In this document: positions 11,096 to 21,087 of the stretch, one piece after another
Layout of the letters: each line of letters opens with the position of its first letter
How positions within the stretch are numbered: the first letter of the stretch is position 1
Assembly (NCBI GenBank): GCA_016508695.1
Contig: VNKQ01000017.1
Location: 930,001 to 994,000, forward strand
Direction: 5' to 3'
Source of the DNA: Hyphodiscus hymeniophilus
Taxonomy: Eukaryota; Ascomycota; Leotiomycetes; Helotiales; Hyphodiscaceae
DNA length: 64,000 bases
Made by a program: the position numbers and the translations under genes
Notes under the pieces: model-generated
Database searches by the model: none
What the model was told of the DNA's origin: nothing
What the model saw: only the letters and a program-made list of their open reading frames with translations

Positions 11096-12933
11096 ATGGC
11101 ATTCTATGAAGCGGCCTCAGCATGGCATGATGGCGAGAAGCAGATGCGTAAAATGCTTCACGTTCCGCAAGACGACAACCCAACACAGCCTTTCCTCTCT
11201 CCGTTCGCTCACAGCCTGTTGACGCTGGCCCCCCTCTTGGCCGTCGGCACCATAGATACGCAAGGACGGCCGTGGACAACATTATGGGGAGGAGAGTCTG
11301 GGTTCTCAAGAGCAATTGCACAATCGGTTATTGGAGTCAGGGCGACTGTTGACCGTTCATACGATCCAGTGGTTGAAGTACTGTCTGGAGGGAAGGCCGA
11401 TGGAGAGGTCGTTCAGGAGCAAGGAAACGGGAAGATGGTTTCGGGTCTAGCTATTGATCTGGAAAGTAGGAGACGAGTCAAACTCTACGGAAGAAGGGTG
11501 GCGAGCGCTTTGACGGCAACAGAAGATGGGATTGGCGAGGTACAATTAGTCGTGAAGATTGAACAGAGTCTAGGTATGCATATTTCTTTCCTGCGGAGAC
11601 TTCTGCAAGACTAACCAAGTGCTTAGGAAACTGCCCCAAATATCTCAACAAGAAGCATATTGTCCCTCATATTCCTGGACCAAGACTCATCTCCTCTGAT
11701 CTCCCTCTACCTCAGGAAGCATTGAATCTCATTACGAAATCCGATCTTTTCTTCATATCTTCCTCAAATCACGATTCGGATATGGACACAAATCATCGTG
11801 GAGGTCCGCCAGGCTTTGTGAGAATACTCTCCAGTGGAGAAGACGGGTTAACATTGGTCTATCCAGAATACTCTGGCAATCGGTTATATCAAACACTTGG
11901 GAATCTAAGTACGACACCACAAGCAGGGTTGGTTTTTGCCAATTTTGACAACGGAGATGTTCTATATGTGACAGGAAGGACGGAAATTGTCGCAGGCCAG
12001 AAAGCGAAAGACCTCATCGCACATTCAAATCTTGCTGTCAAGATCAAAGTTGAGGCTGCAAGGTTCGTCAAGGACGGTCTAGCATTCCGAGGTATTGAGG
12101 GAGAATATTCTCCGTATAATCCGCCAGTCAGGTATCTATCTACGGAAACGAAGACTGATTTGGCAGTCGACGACAACCAAATACTTGCCAAGCTTATCGG
12201 CAAGCAAGTCCTGACGCCCACTATTGCACGGTTCCGATTTCAGCTCAGAGGTCCAGCGAAAGCAGGTACATGGAAGCCAGGTCAATACGTCGCGATGAGC
12301 TTCGCGGACGAGTTAGATATAGGATACAGCCACATGAGAGATGACGACCCAAAGAGTCTGAACGATGACTTCTTACGAACGTTTACAGTCTCGTCGCGCC
12401 AAGGTGCGCTTGATGATCACGATCAGTTCGAGATCACAATTCGCAAAGTTGGACCTGTAACGGACCTTTTATTCAAAACAAACGTCCGCGCTCAGCTTGA
12501 AGTTCCCTTACAAGGTTTCGGGGGCGAGTTTTTCCTTGAGCAAAGTGCAGATGAAAGCATCGCATTCGTTGCTGGCGGGGTAGGAGCTACCCCGCTTATT
12601 GCGCAGGCTGCTGATCTCGATTTGAGGAGATTAATTTTCATTTGGACAGTCAAAGAAGATGATTTGGGATTTGTCATCGATACATTCGATCGTATACCCG
12701 GATTGGCAAAATCAACAAGGTTATTTGTCTCTGGCATCACCAACGAAGAGGTTGAAGACTGGAAGAAGCTCGAGATATCCGAAGTAACTCTATACAAGCG
12801 GAGAATGGCAAAGGATGACCTGCTTAAGGAGACTGCCTCGCGCTGGTATCTTTGTACAGGACCGCGCCTTCGCAACTCTTTGCTTTCGTGGTTAGAAGGG
12901 AAAACGGTATTCTATGAGGACTTCAATTATTAA
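11096..12933 (+). CDS. PNPOx-like plus FNR-like flavin oxidoreductase
   Basis: Two exons (11096-11573, 11627-12933) with a 53-nt phase-1 intron (CTAAC branch site) encode 594 residues. The N-terminal ~330 residues resemble the pyridoxamine-5'-phosphate-oxidase split barrel that binds FMN (for example GFVRILSSGEDGLTLVYPEY and NRLYQTLGNLSTTPQAGLVF). The C-terminal ~250 residues resemble a ferredoxin-reductase module: WKPGQYVAMSF and RTFTVSS for the flavin site, and VAGGVGATPLI for nucleotide binding. Such fusions in bacteria and fungi often add a 2Fe-2S ferredoxin; no cysteine cluster of that kind is present here and the protein ends soon after the nucleotide domain. Start context is good (aagATGG). 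It is probably an NAD(P)H-dependent flavoenzyme; its substrate is unknown. Confidence 0.75.
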
Positions 12934-13221
12934 TTCCAGGTCTACGAAGATCTTCATATTAAGGATGAAAGCATGTGCTTCTTCGAAACTGGATTGTAAA
13001 ATCATTAGAGAAGCAAATTTGTGCATTGGATGTTTCCGTCTTCGAGAAGTACGAATTAAGTAAGCGAAACATTGTATTCTTTCGATTTTCTTTGTCGCTG
13101 GTTTCGTTCAATCAACCCAAACAAAGGACTGGTTCTTCTTTCAGCTCAACCATCGTCGCGTTTCAAATATTGAGAATGTCGAAAATCTGCAGCTCCACCA
13201 CATCATATCAATAAGCTCACC

Positions 13222-14358
13222 ATGGCGCCAATTCATCCACGGTACGTTCTTCAAGACTCAGAGCCGCAGTCGTCCCTGGTCTCGTCACTATCAGTCACCC
13301 GTGCTGTCGATAATGAGCGTTTTCTTGCTACCGAGATACCCAAGACACTTACCAAGGATCGAGGACAGGACCGTATTACCACTCCTCTCGCACCGTGCAT
13401 TCTCCCGTCAACAGCTGTTACTCTCTCTCTTATTTTGAACCACCCACATATCATCTCTCTCGTCGACATTCAGCCAATCACATCTTTATCAGGCTCTGTT
13501 TCCGAGTCAGGTCCGAATGCAGATCTCACCATATGGGAGGATATGAACGCAGGCACGCTCGCCTACCTCCTGCCTGATGTCTCCGACTTGCCTAGCGTTA
13601 ATGACGCGGTGGGATGGCACGCTCTGTGCTCTGTCGATCTGTCCAGACCGTCCCTGCCCGAAAGTCTCTGCTGGCACGTTCTCCGCTCGATCTCAAAAGC
13701 ATTGCTGTGGCTCCATTACGGTGTCAAAGAGACCGAAGGCATTCGGGGCGAGTACTTGAAACACGACGACGACTGGCACGCCATTCTCATCCGCGATATC
13801 TCGCCGAGTCAGATATGGTTTAAAAAAGCCCGAGGCCGCAGCGATAACTTTGGACCTGAAACCTACGGCGAGTGCAAACTAGGTGGATTTCATTGGGCGA
13901 AAGTCACTGGCACCGTCGAGTCAAGAGTCGCAGTCGCTTCTCGTGTAGAGGATGCCTCTCGCGAGAAAACCCTATTCTGGGCGCCCGAGATCTACAAAAA
14001 CACCTCTCCCTGGTGTCGCGCTTCGGAAATCTGGAGTCTGGGAGCAGTGATCTACATGATGATGACTGGCATCCCACCTCCGCGAGTCTACAATTATGCG
14101 TGGCAGATTTCGCGGATGACGGACAAAGCATTCAGTCCCTGGTTGCGGGATATTGTTGCTACGATGCTGGACCCGAGGATTGCCAATCGACCAGATGCGT
14201 TGGACTTGGTTGGTAGGACGGAGAATGGGTGGGAGGCTTGGAGGGCCAACACTAAAGAGGGTGCACAGTATGTTGATGTTGGGGATCGGGAGCTGGAGGA
14301 GAGATTCGCCCGCTCTAGTCGGGGGACAGGAGCTTTGACTTCAATTATGGACTTGTGA
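13222..14358 (+). CDS. Protein-kinase-fold protein with degenerate catalytic motifs (probable pseudokinase)
   Basis: A single exon of 378 residues in strong start context (caccATGG). The C-lobe of a protein kinase is recognisable: IRDISPSQI at 190-198 in the place of HRDxKPxN, LGGFHWAK at 220-227 in the place of GDFGLAK, WAPE at 253-256 in the place of APE, and SEIWSLG at 268-274 in the place of SDxWSxG. The catalytic-loop Asp192 remains, but the HRD His, the Lys and the Asn are lost, the DFG Asp is Gly222, and no glycine loop or VAIK lysine is evident in the short N-lobe. Magnesium-dependent catalysis therefore looks unlikely. The overall layout resembles NEK-like kinases, but I would not name a family. 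Intact length and no frameshift argue that it is maintained. Confidence 0.7.
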   Translation: MAPIHPRYVLQDSEPQSSLVSSLSVTRAVDNERFLATEIPKTLTKDRGQDRITTPLAPCILPSTAVTLSLILNHPHIISLVDIQPITSLSGSVSESGPNADLTIWEDMNAGTLAYLLPDVSDLPSVNDAVGWHALCSVDLSRPSLPESLCWHVLRSISKALLWLHYGVKETEGIRGEYLKHDDDWHAILIRDISPSQIWFKKARGRSDNFGPETYGECKLGGFHWAKVTGTVESRVAVASRVEDASREKTLFWAPEIYKNTSPWCRASEIWSLGAVIYMMMTGIPPPRVYNYAWQISRMTDKAFSPWLRDIVATMLDPRIANRPDALDLVGRTENGWEAWRANTKEGAQYVDVGDRELEERFARSSRGTGALTSIMDL

Positions 14359-14673
14359 GGATTTGTTGGTTTCATCATTTGCGTGGCTAAGTGACCGTAA
14401 TTTCCTGTGTCCCTTTTGTTGGATTCAAGCATACTACCTTGTAAATACCTGCTACGGGTGGGTTAAGAATGTCCCAGATGCTTTAATTGCCATATTGTTT
14501 CCAGGGTAGTAATTCTTGGCATTGCGGCTCTCCTTCCATGAGAAAGATTACCACAAATGCTTTATTAGAAATAAGTAGTAAGCCAGGCCTCTGGCACGCA
14601 AAACGTTAGTAACAAGAATGATATTTATTGTGTCGGTTGTCAAATGAGGCTTAGCTTCACCCTCAATTTTACG
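14359..14673. other. Convergent 3' ends, no gene
   Basis: About 0.3 kb between two convergent genes, presumably holding both transcript ends. Nothing else is seen. Confidence 0.5.
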
Positions 14674-15326
14674 TCATTTCCCCTCTGTATACTCTTCGTC
14701 GCCTTGTTCAGCCTCTTCATTCAAACTTCTATCTTTCAATCGACATCGTTTTCCATTAGCCTGTGACCTCCTCTTGAAGTGTGGGTTTTACAAATACTTA
14801 CTCCTTTTTCGCCTTCGAGGGCAGAATATGCCATACACGCCCCTCGCAGTTGAGTAGCGCTGGACATGAAAGCAGTGTACCTGAAATGATGTTCCTTGGA
14901 GAATACGAGGGCTGAGCCGAAAGACAACATCTTAAAGAGGCCCAGCTGGGCTGCTTCGATCGATGAGAAGCGGGTATGAAAGTATGCACCATCGCATCGC
15001 AGCGCAGGAGCTTTGAACGAAGACCAGTACACCTGGTACCACAAAATGACACTGTTCTTCTGCAGAATCGAATCAAAGTAGCGAAAGGACGGACTAATTG
15101 TTTGAAGTCCAAACAGAGCCAGCTCTTCAGGATAGAGATTCCTTGACACCAGGGTGTCATGCAAAGCAGTCAATTGACTCCTTTTGCTGTGTCTGATCAA
15201 GATACCAGGCCGGACTCAATGGGAATGTTTTCGTATGTCCAACAAGTCTTGCATGGAAACAATATATTTTATACTCGCATACTAGCCGTCCATCTTGTTG
15301 CCAGCGCGCCTCTTCTTGTCGGGCAT
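14674..15326 (-). CDS. Hypothetical protein, 171 residues, three exons
   Basis: Exons 15326-15283, 15186-14802 and 14760-14674 join with consistent phase through introns of 96 and 41 nt, the second with a GTAAGT donor. The protein starts with a basic patch (MPDKKRR), has a central region of about 125 residues rich in aromatic and hydrophobic residues (YFDSILQKNSVILWYQVYW), and ends in an acidic tail (EEAEQGDEEYTEGK). No transmembrane helix is clear and I recognise no domain. Its 5' leader carries a short tandem CAATGA repeat just upstream of the ATG. The unspliced frame lacks an ATG, so this model depends on the first intron. The basic start and acidic end would suit a nuclear protein, but that is only a guess. 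Confidence 0.55.
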
Positions 15327-16061
15327 TCTGCCTTCAGTCAATGACAATGACAATGACAAAGCAGAGATCCGACTTCCTGTCTGGAGCGAGACTGCCCAAG
15401 CTCAATACCCTTTGAATCACATCATTCCATGGTTCTCATTTTACCTACCGCATTTTTCACTCGGAAGCCATACTGGTCATCTGGAGACAACTTTGCCCTC
15501 AAACAATGGCGCGTTTGTTACGTTACACAGACCATCTCAGTGTTCTGTTACATGACTGGCAGCCAACTTTCGAAAGCACCAAAGCGGTACGGGACCAGGA
15601 GAATATCTGGTCCGTACGCGCATACTTGTATGGCTTCCGCGCCTCCTAGCTCCGCCGTTGGGAGAGGCCAACAAGTGTACACCTCTCTTGGGCAATTGAT
15701 GGACATCGAATCGACGTATGAGAAGCAATCACGAGAGCGGAGTCCGAAGGCTATAGCCTATGGCTACAGATAAGCTCGTCCGAAAAAAGCTCCTGAATCC
15801 TGATGGCCCATATCTTTCTCCGGGCTGTGGGCCAAATCAGTGCACAGACCCCGAAACCGGCATTAGGTACATCTCGTATGTACCTCCGTACCTCCGTACA
15901 GTACTATCACTTACCCCCACCTATATACATATACGAGATCGACCGTGGTGGGGGTCTACTGCATACGAGATGTTTCTCGAAGTCGAGTCGCCATTGCGCA
16001 TACTCTTTTTCTTTTCAAACAATTCTCGTGGGGTGGCAATTGACAGATATCAACGTTCAAA
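15327..16061. other. Divergent promoter region
   Basis: About 0.7 kb between divergent genes. It contains a short CAATGA tandem repeat near 15341-15358 and a repeated GTACCTCC unit near 15879-15900. The open frames here lack support. Confidence 0.5.
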
Positions 16062-17142
16062 ATGGGAGCTGTAACTCCAGCCGGGCCTCAGCCGCCATAC
16101 CCCCTCCATGACTCGGTCAAAGATAAATTAGATCACGATTATATTAAATTCTACAACAAACACATCATTGACAAGCAACAAGTACAGTATCAGCCAGTTT
16201 ACGCCTCTCGATCAAGTGGCGTTCTGATTCCTGGAGCTGGACCCAAACTCGAAGTGGGGAGGACAGAGGATCTCAAGATCCACCGTCGAGAAACGGAAGG
16301 GCCTGATGTTCAGATTCGAGTCTTTACACCTACGGGAGAGAAACCGCCAAGCGGATGGCCAGTAATGGTCTACTTCCATGGCGGGGGATGGGTGCTTGGC
16401 AACATCGACACTGAAAACGTCGTCTCTACCAATCTCTGCGCGAGAGCGAGCTGTGTCGTAGTTTCCGTAGACTACAGGTAAAGGATCTTAGTCCCCAAGT
16501 CCGAGGGTCTCTCTGATACAATGGAATAGATTAGCTCCCGAAAACCCCTATCCCGCAGCCGTGCACGATTCCTGGGAGACGCTCATCTGGCTGAACTCTC
16601 AAGGAGCATCTCTGCTCTCGCTCGACGTCTCGAAAGTCGCCATTGGCGGCTCCTCAGCAGGTGGCAACCTTGCCGCGATCATGTGCCATAAAGCTCTGTC
16701 TTCCCCAAAGCTCGTCCCGAAATTTGTAGCTCAGCTCCTCATCGTTCCCGTCACTGATAACACCGCTTCGCCAGAGAACAATAAGTCCTGGAAAGAGTGC
16801 GAATTCACCCCAGGTCTATCTGCCGAGAAAATGATGTGGTTTCGAAATCACTACCTTCCTGATGCCAAGAGGTGGGCCGAGCCAGAATCTAGTCCGCTGT
16901 TCTACGAAGATGGGTGGGCGGAACAGCCGAAAGCATTGGTGGTTGTGGGTGAGTATGATGTTTTGAGGACCGAAGGAGAGTTGTACGCAGAGAAGCTGAG
17001 GAGATCGGGTGTCGTTGTGAATTTGCAGGTTATGAAAGGGATGCCGCATCCTTTCTTGGCGATGGATGGGGCATTGCAACAAGGAAAGGATACGATTACA
17101 TTCATGGCCGAGACGCTTAAAGGAGCTTTTGAAACAGCTTAA
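16062..17142 (+). CDS. Alpha/beta hydrolase-3 family esterase/lipase
   Basis: Two exons (16062-16477, 16530-17142) with a 52-nt phase-2 intron encode 342 residues. The oxyanion-hole motif HGGG is at 106-109, and the nucleophile elbow GGSSAGG places the catalytic serine at 181. The DYRLAPE motif typical of the hormone-sensitive-lipase (GDXG) group spans the splice junction. The remaining triad is suggested by the Asp in GEYDVLRTEGE and the His in GMPHPF near the C-terminus. No signal peptide is seen, so it is probably cytosolic. Members hydrolyse short-chain esters or lactones; the substrate here is unknown. A broken relative lies at 53927-54940. Confidence 0.88.
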
Positions 17143-17304
17143 AGAGAGAACGAAGCGTAAATTTATGATTACCGTAGATTTACTAGATTGTCTAGACGGA
17201 GATTTGAACATCTAAAACGCCTTCTGCAATCCATGACTTAGGTATTGGGCTAAACAGAGACCCGCAACGTGAACTCTACAATTCTTCTTCGGTCCCTCTC
17301 ATGT

Positions 17305-18705
17305 TCAATCTACCCGCTTCCCGACTGACTTCTTCTCATCCAGCCAATGCCTCAGGTCATATGCTCTTCCTTCTCCCTCATACGCATCTAGACCTTCATG
17401 TTGCCCGGGCTTCCAGACCCGCATAACGGCTTTCCCATGCTTGTCTACCGCCGCGCGGAACATGCCTCCACAATTGTAGTCGTCCACGATAATGCTCGTT
17501 ACAGACTGCTTCTCGCCATCTGCATCAGTGACCACTTTTAGCTCGATACCTATAATTCCACCTTCTCCCTCTCCTGTTTTCCTCCACCGATCGCCTGCGG
17601 ACTTCACAAGCTCTCCTCCGGGACCTGTCACTTCTGTGAGAGCCTCTTGTAAAGAGCATTTCGTACCCCGGTATCGTGCGATCGCAGACGCGGTTCTCAC
17701 GGCGTTTATCCGTAGAAAGGAGTCTCCGTTCCCAGTCCCCGACATCGCAGTCGATCTCCATACACGAGAGCCCTTCTTGATTAAATCGTTCTCTTCTGTC
17801 GGGACCGGCATATATGTTGTCAAACTCGGCAGGCAATCGGCTATCAATCCCTTTAATGTGTCACCCAACACCAATGCTGGACCAGGTCGTTGAAGCATCT
17901 CCTCTTCCTTCCTTACAACCTCCTCCCACTCTTCGGCCCAAAACCCAGCACCAAGTGTTGGCGTGTCTCCGATCCTTCCAGTCAACTTATTCGTCATGCC
18001 ACCCGTACTCGTCGCAACAGCTAGCACACCCTCACTATCCAGCGCCACAGCACCACAAGTCCCTTGCGGGAAAAAAGCTTCTTGATCCCACGTTGCTACG
18101 CCGAGGCCTTTCTTTTCTTTCTCCAGCCCAGCAATATGTTCATCCCATCTCGCCTGCACAAAAAAGTACCCGGGCTCGACGATCTCTAACCCCCATTCCT
18201 CTGCCAACTTCTCCGCACTTAACTTATGCAACTGGCAATGCCCCTGAGCTCCAGCAGATGATGCGTTGGAGTCGGCCATGGGTCCACGATGTTCGCCATT
18301 TCCCCCATCTAGATCATGTTCTCCGTGCAGCAGCATTTCGCGTGCAAGCTTGATCGGGTTCTTAACATGCTGCAACCCCATAACTCCTACGCCCCGTTTC
18401 TTCTTCCCTCGAGACACCATAATCGAGGCTTCAAGCTCATTGACCCCATCTCGTGTAAATACTGCCCCGTGGCCGGAGTTGAAGAGGGGATTATCCTCGA
18501 GCTGCGTCACTGCGAAAGTGACCGCATCAAGGGCCGATGATGAGTTCGAGGTGAGGAAGTGGTGCGTGGAGGAGAGGATTCGGAGGAGCGAGTCGTGGTA
18601 AGCTTTGTACAATTGGGGAGGAAGGTTGGAGGGGAGAATATTGCCAGCTCCGCCGTGTATTATGAGGTGTGGTGTTATAGAACTGGAGGGTTTTCGGTAC
18701 TCCAT
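17305..18705 (-). CDS. Ntn-hydrolase isoaspartyl peptidase/L-asparaginase (plant type)
   Basis: One exon of 466 residues. The N-terminus carries the family start LIIHGGAG, and NSGHGAVF near residue 76 is conserved. The autocleavage site is PQGTCGAV with Thr216 as the predicted nucleophile after self-processing, followed by TSTGGMTNK in the substrate pocket region. These enzymes release aspartate from asparagine or isoaspartyl dipeptides in the cytosol. At 466 residues it is longer than the usual 310-350; the excess lies mainly in a linker before the catalytic threonine and in acidic inserts near the C-terminus. The ATG at 18705 is the first in frame. No regulatory element was identified. Confidence 0.9.
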   Translation of the reverse strand: MEYRKPSSSITPHLIIHGGAGNILPSNLPPQLYKAYHDSLLRILSSTHHFLTSNSSSALDAVTFAVTQLEDNPLFNSGHGAVFTRDGVNELEASIMVSRGKKKRGVGVMGLQHVKNPIKLAREMLLHGEHDLDGGNGEHRGPMADSNASSAGAQGHCQLHKLSAEKLAEEWGLEIVEPGYFFVQARWDEHIAGLEKEKKGLGVATWDQEAFFPQGTCGAVALDSEGVLAVATSTGGMTNKLTGRIGDTPTLGAGFWAEEWEEVVRKEEEMLQRPGPALVLGDTLKGLIADCLPSLTTYMPVPTEENDLIKKGSRVWRSTAMSGTGNGDSFLRINAVRTASAIARYRGTKCSLQEALTEVTGPGGELVKSAGDRWRKTGEGEGGIIGIELKVVTDADGEKQSVTSIIVDDYNCGGMFRAAVDKHGKAVMRVWKPGQHEGLDAYEGEGRAYDLRHWLDEKKSVGKRVD

Positions 18706-20075
18706 TGCAATTGAGTCCTTGGAAGAGGGGGGGATGTTAAAGTGCTGTCCAGGAGCAAATGCTGTCCAGAATCTTGTCCCACTTTCGAAGATGAACTCTT
18801 ATCGCGATGTCTCACCTACTCGTACCTACCTTATCTTTGGTGTCTTATGCCCATACTAAATGTCACATGTGTTTGTGCTTGGCTACCAGCTCAATCCTGC
18901 AAACTCAACAGCGAGTACTTAAGTACTAGTAAAAAATCTTCATTCAAGAAGAGAAACGGGTCCTATGTACCTGATTATAGTACAGAAAGCGGAATGAAGA
19001 AGAGATAGTGCACGTGACTGCACAAACTCTTCCCCCTGCCAAGCTTCGCTAAATCAAAGCTTGTTTTGGACAACAATTGTATGCTCCATGTAGTGAGTAC
19101 CTTGATCTATTTTCTTAAAGTTCAGAGCATTAGTGAAATAAGGAAACATTGACAGCTCTCCCCCAAAGCCTCGGCCTCGGTTGTCCAGAGTTCAGGAACA
19201 GACTTATGGACTCCGCTCTGACCAATGGCAATTGATAACTCGGGTCCTTTTGCGAGCTCTCCAAATAGTTTTTGATCCAAAGCCTTTTATTTGAATCGGC
19301 GGAGTGCCCGAATACAACTACCAGTCGCCCTGATTGACAGTCGAATACGATCCCCAGCCTATCTTGTCTGTCGCAATCTCGATATAGCTTTTCATGAGGA
19401 GGTATATCAAACCAGATCCCCACTCAGCAGGGATTGAGCGGTTAGTGCAAGCCATGAAGCAAGTTTTGAAGCCTGTTCAGCTGGGCAAAAGATTCTGCGC
19501 ATAACGACCGTAATATAGACGCCGATTCGTCACGTCCCTGAGAATGGATCCCCATCTCACCACTCATAGAGCGGGCGGCTATCTAAAAAGGAGAGATGAG
19601 TTTCGCATGTGCCCACCAGAACCCTGAGTTTTCACCAATTCGCTCGATCCATTTATCCGCTGTCAGCTGCCAACCAGTTACAAGTGGATTCCCACGGCGA
19701 GATAAGGAGCAAACAACATCACCTTGCATGAATAGCATGAATATGGCACAATTCGCTTGACTGCCTGACTGGGCATGATTCAAGCTTTGTGGACCTATGA
19801 TAGTATGGTGAGTGAGACATAGCTTTCACCCCACCACCACTGGAGCGGGGTTATAAAGCTTGGCTTCTCGCTCTTTCACTTCTTGGCTTTCCATCTGCAA
19901 TCCCTTGATTCTTCCGTCTATTTACTACAACACAAACTACGTAAGTTTGCGCGTGCACTGCCCAGACCTTGGCATGAAAGCTTGTTTCTTGAGCGTGGAG
20001 AAGCTCATACCTACCGTATGCTAATTGTGCTTTATCTGTAGATATCCCACCAACCAACCAACTACATCACTCAAA
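18706..20075. other. Divergent intergenic region with 5'UTR of the small acidic gene
   Basis: About 1.4 kb. The last ~200 bases form the leader of the gene at 20076 and include a 5'UTR intron. A minus-strand frame at 19130-19423 lacks an ATG and recognisable protein. Nothing else is supported. Confidence 0.5.
19941..20041 (+). other. Probable 5'UTR intron
   Basis: A GTAAGT donor at 19941, a GCTAAT branch-like site about 20 nt from the 3' end and a CTGTAG acceptor ending at 20041 define a 101-nt intron in the leader of the 20076 gene, 34 nt before the ATG. Leader introns are common in strongly expressed fungal genes. Confidence 0.6.
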
Positions 20076-20443
20076 ATGGGTTTCGGAGACGATATCAAGG
20101 AATTTGAGAACGATGCTACGGGACAGGGTGGAAATGATGGAGATAACAACGCCAACAAGGCCAACGGTTCCAATGACAAGACCGAGGACACAATGGTCGA
20201 TTCGGGTACTTACCCCTCATTTCATTTTCGGCTCCCTGCCACGTCTACCCCACCGTAAACAAACACCCAATGCTTGAACAGAGCTCTCAAAAGAGCGCTT
20301 TTGACGGAGATATACACAAGAAGAATACTGACTAATATCTTCCAACCGCAGCACTCGATCAATTCGCCTCCAAGGAGGGTCTGCCAGCTGGCCTCGATCC
20401 CGAAGTCAACAACTTGGTCAATGACGAGGTCAACAAGTTCTAG
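20076..20443 (+). CDS. Small acidic Asn/Gly/Asp-rich protein, 73 residues
   Basis: Exons 20076-20205 and 20352-20443 join in phase 1 across a 146-nt intron (branch CTAAT). The start context is good (aaaATGG) and the leader carries its own intron. The protein begins MGFGDDIKEFENDATG, continues with an Asn/Asp/Gly/Lys-rich low-complexity stretch, and ends with an ordered-looking segment (ALDQFASKEGLPAGLD, then NNLVNDEVNKF). It has no membrane segment or signal peptide. Small soluble proteins with this kind of start are often abundant in filamentous fungi and may be stress related, but I cannot name a family with certainty. Careful splice-site agreement supports it as real. Confidence 0.65.
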
Positions 20444-21087
20444 ATGAACTCATCATGTGATACCCGTGGTGGGAGTCGAGGCACTTACTAAGATGGGCGT
20501 ACGCTATATGAGCTATTTGGTCTTGGTTTCGGTGTTGTTTTAGCTGTACGGACATGTGTAACGAACTATCATTCGTAGCCTTCCAATACTGCTCCACCGA
20601 ATTTCGCGAATGTGGAGTAAGACTCCAAACAAGAGATTATTCCTTCCGCTCTCTTCTGGAACTGACTTACCAAGGCCAGTCTTGGTTGCCAAGTAGTATT
20701 GACGCACCATCGTAATGTCTTGAGTCGCTGAGTGTGTTCTAAAACTTACGTGGTAGTTCCACCATTGGTTATTCTGAAAGCACAATCAAGCAATCTCCCC
20801 TCCACGTTCTTGCTGCTTGTACAATAGGACAATAATTACGGAGTAGCTCTCGTCGAATGTCTGACCAATCATATCTATTTCTGTGACTACTCATTTCGTA
20901 CAAGCGGCCGGACTAGCCTTGCTTGGCGATTTGAGTCCATTCGGGTTTTACCATAACTCCTACAAATGCGTTTACTTATTGTCCTTACATGTAGATACCA
21001 ACTACATAAAACAAATGTCCCTCGCTCTCAAATGAATGACCAGAAGTTCCTTTCTCGTCATCTTTTAGAACCTCATTCATATTAGCA
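20444..21087. other. Intergenic, 0.65 kb
   Basis: 3' flank of the small acidic gene and promoter of the following dehydrogenase. No supportable reading frame. Confidence 0.5.

Noticed and set aside
17814..18353. 179-codon plus-strand frame over the asparaginase
   Set aside because: Pure antisense shadow with low-complexity Pro/His/Ser content; the minus-strand enzyme is unambiguous.
19130..19423. 97-codon minus-strand frame that reads somewhat protein-like
   Set aside because: Start codon is GTG, no upstream exon could be placed and no family was recognised; left as intergenic.
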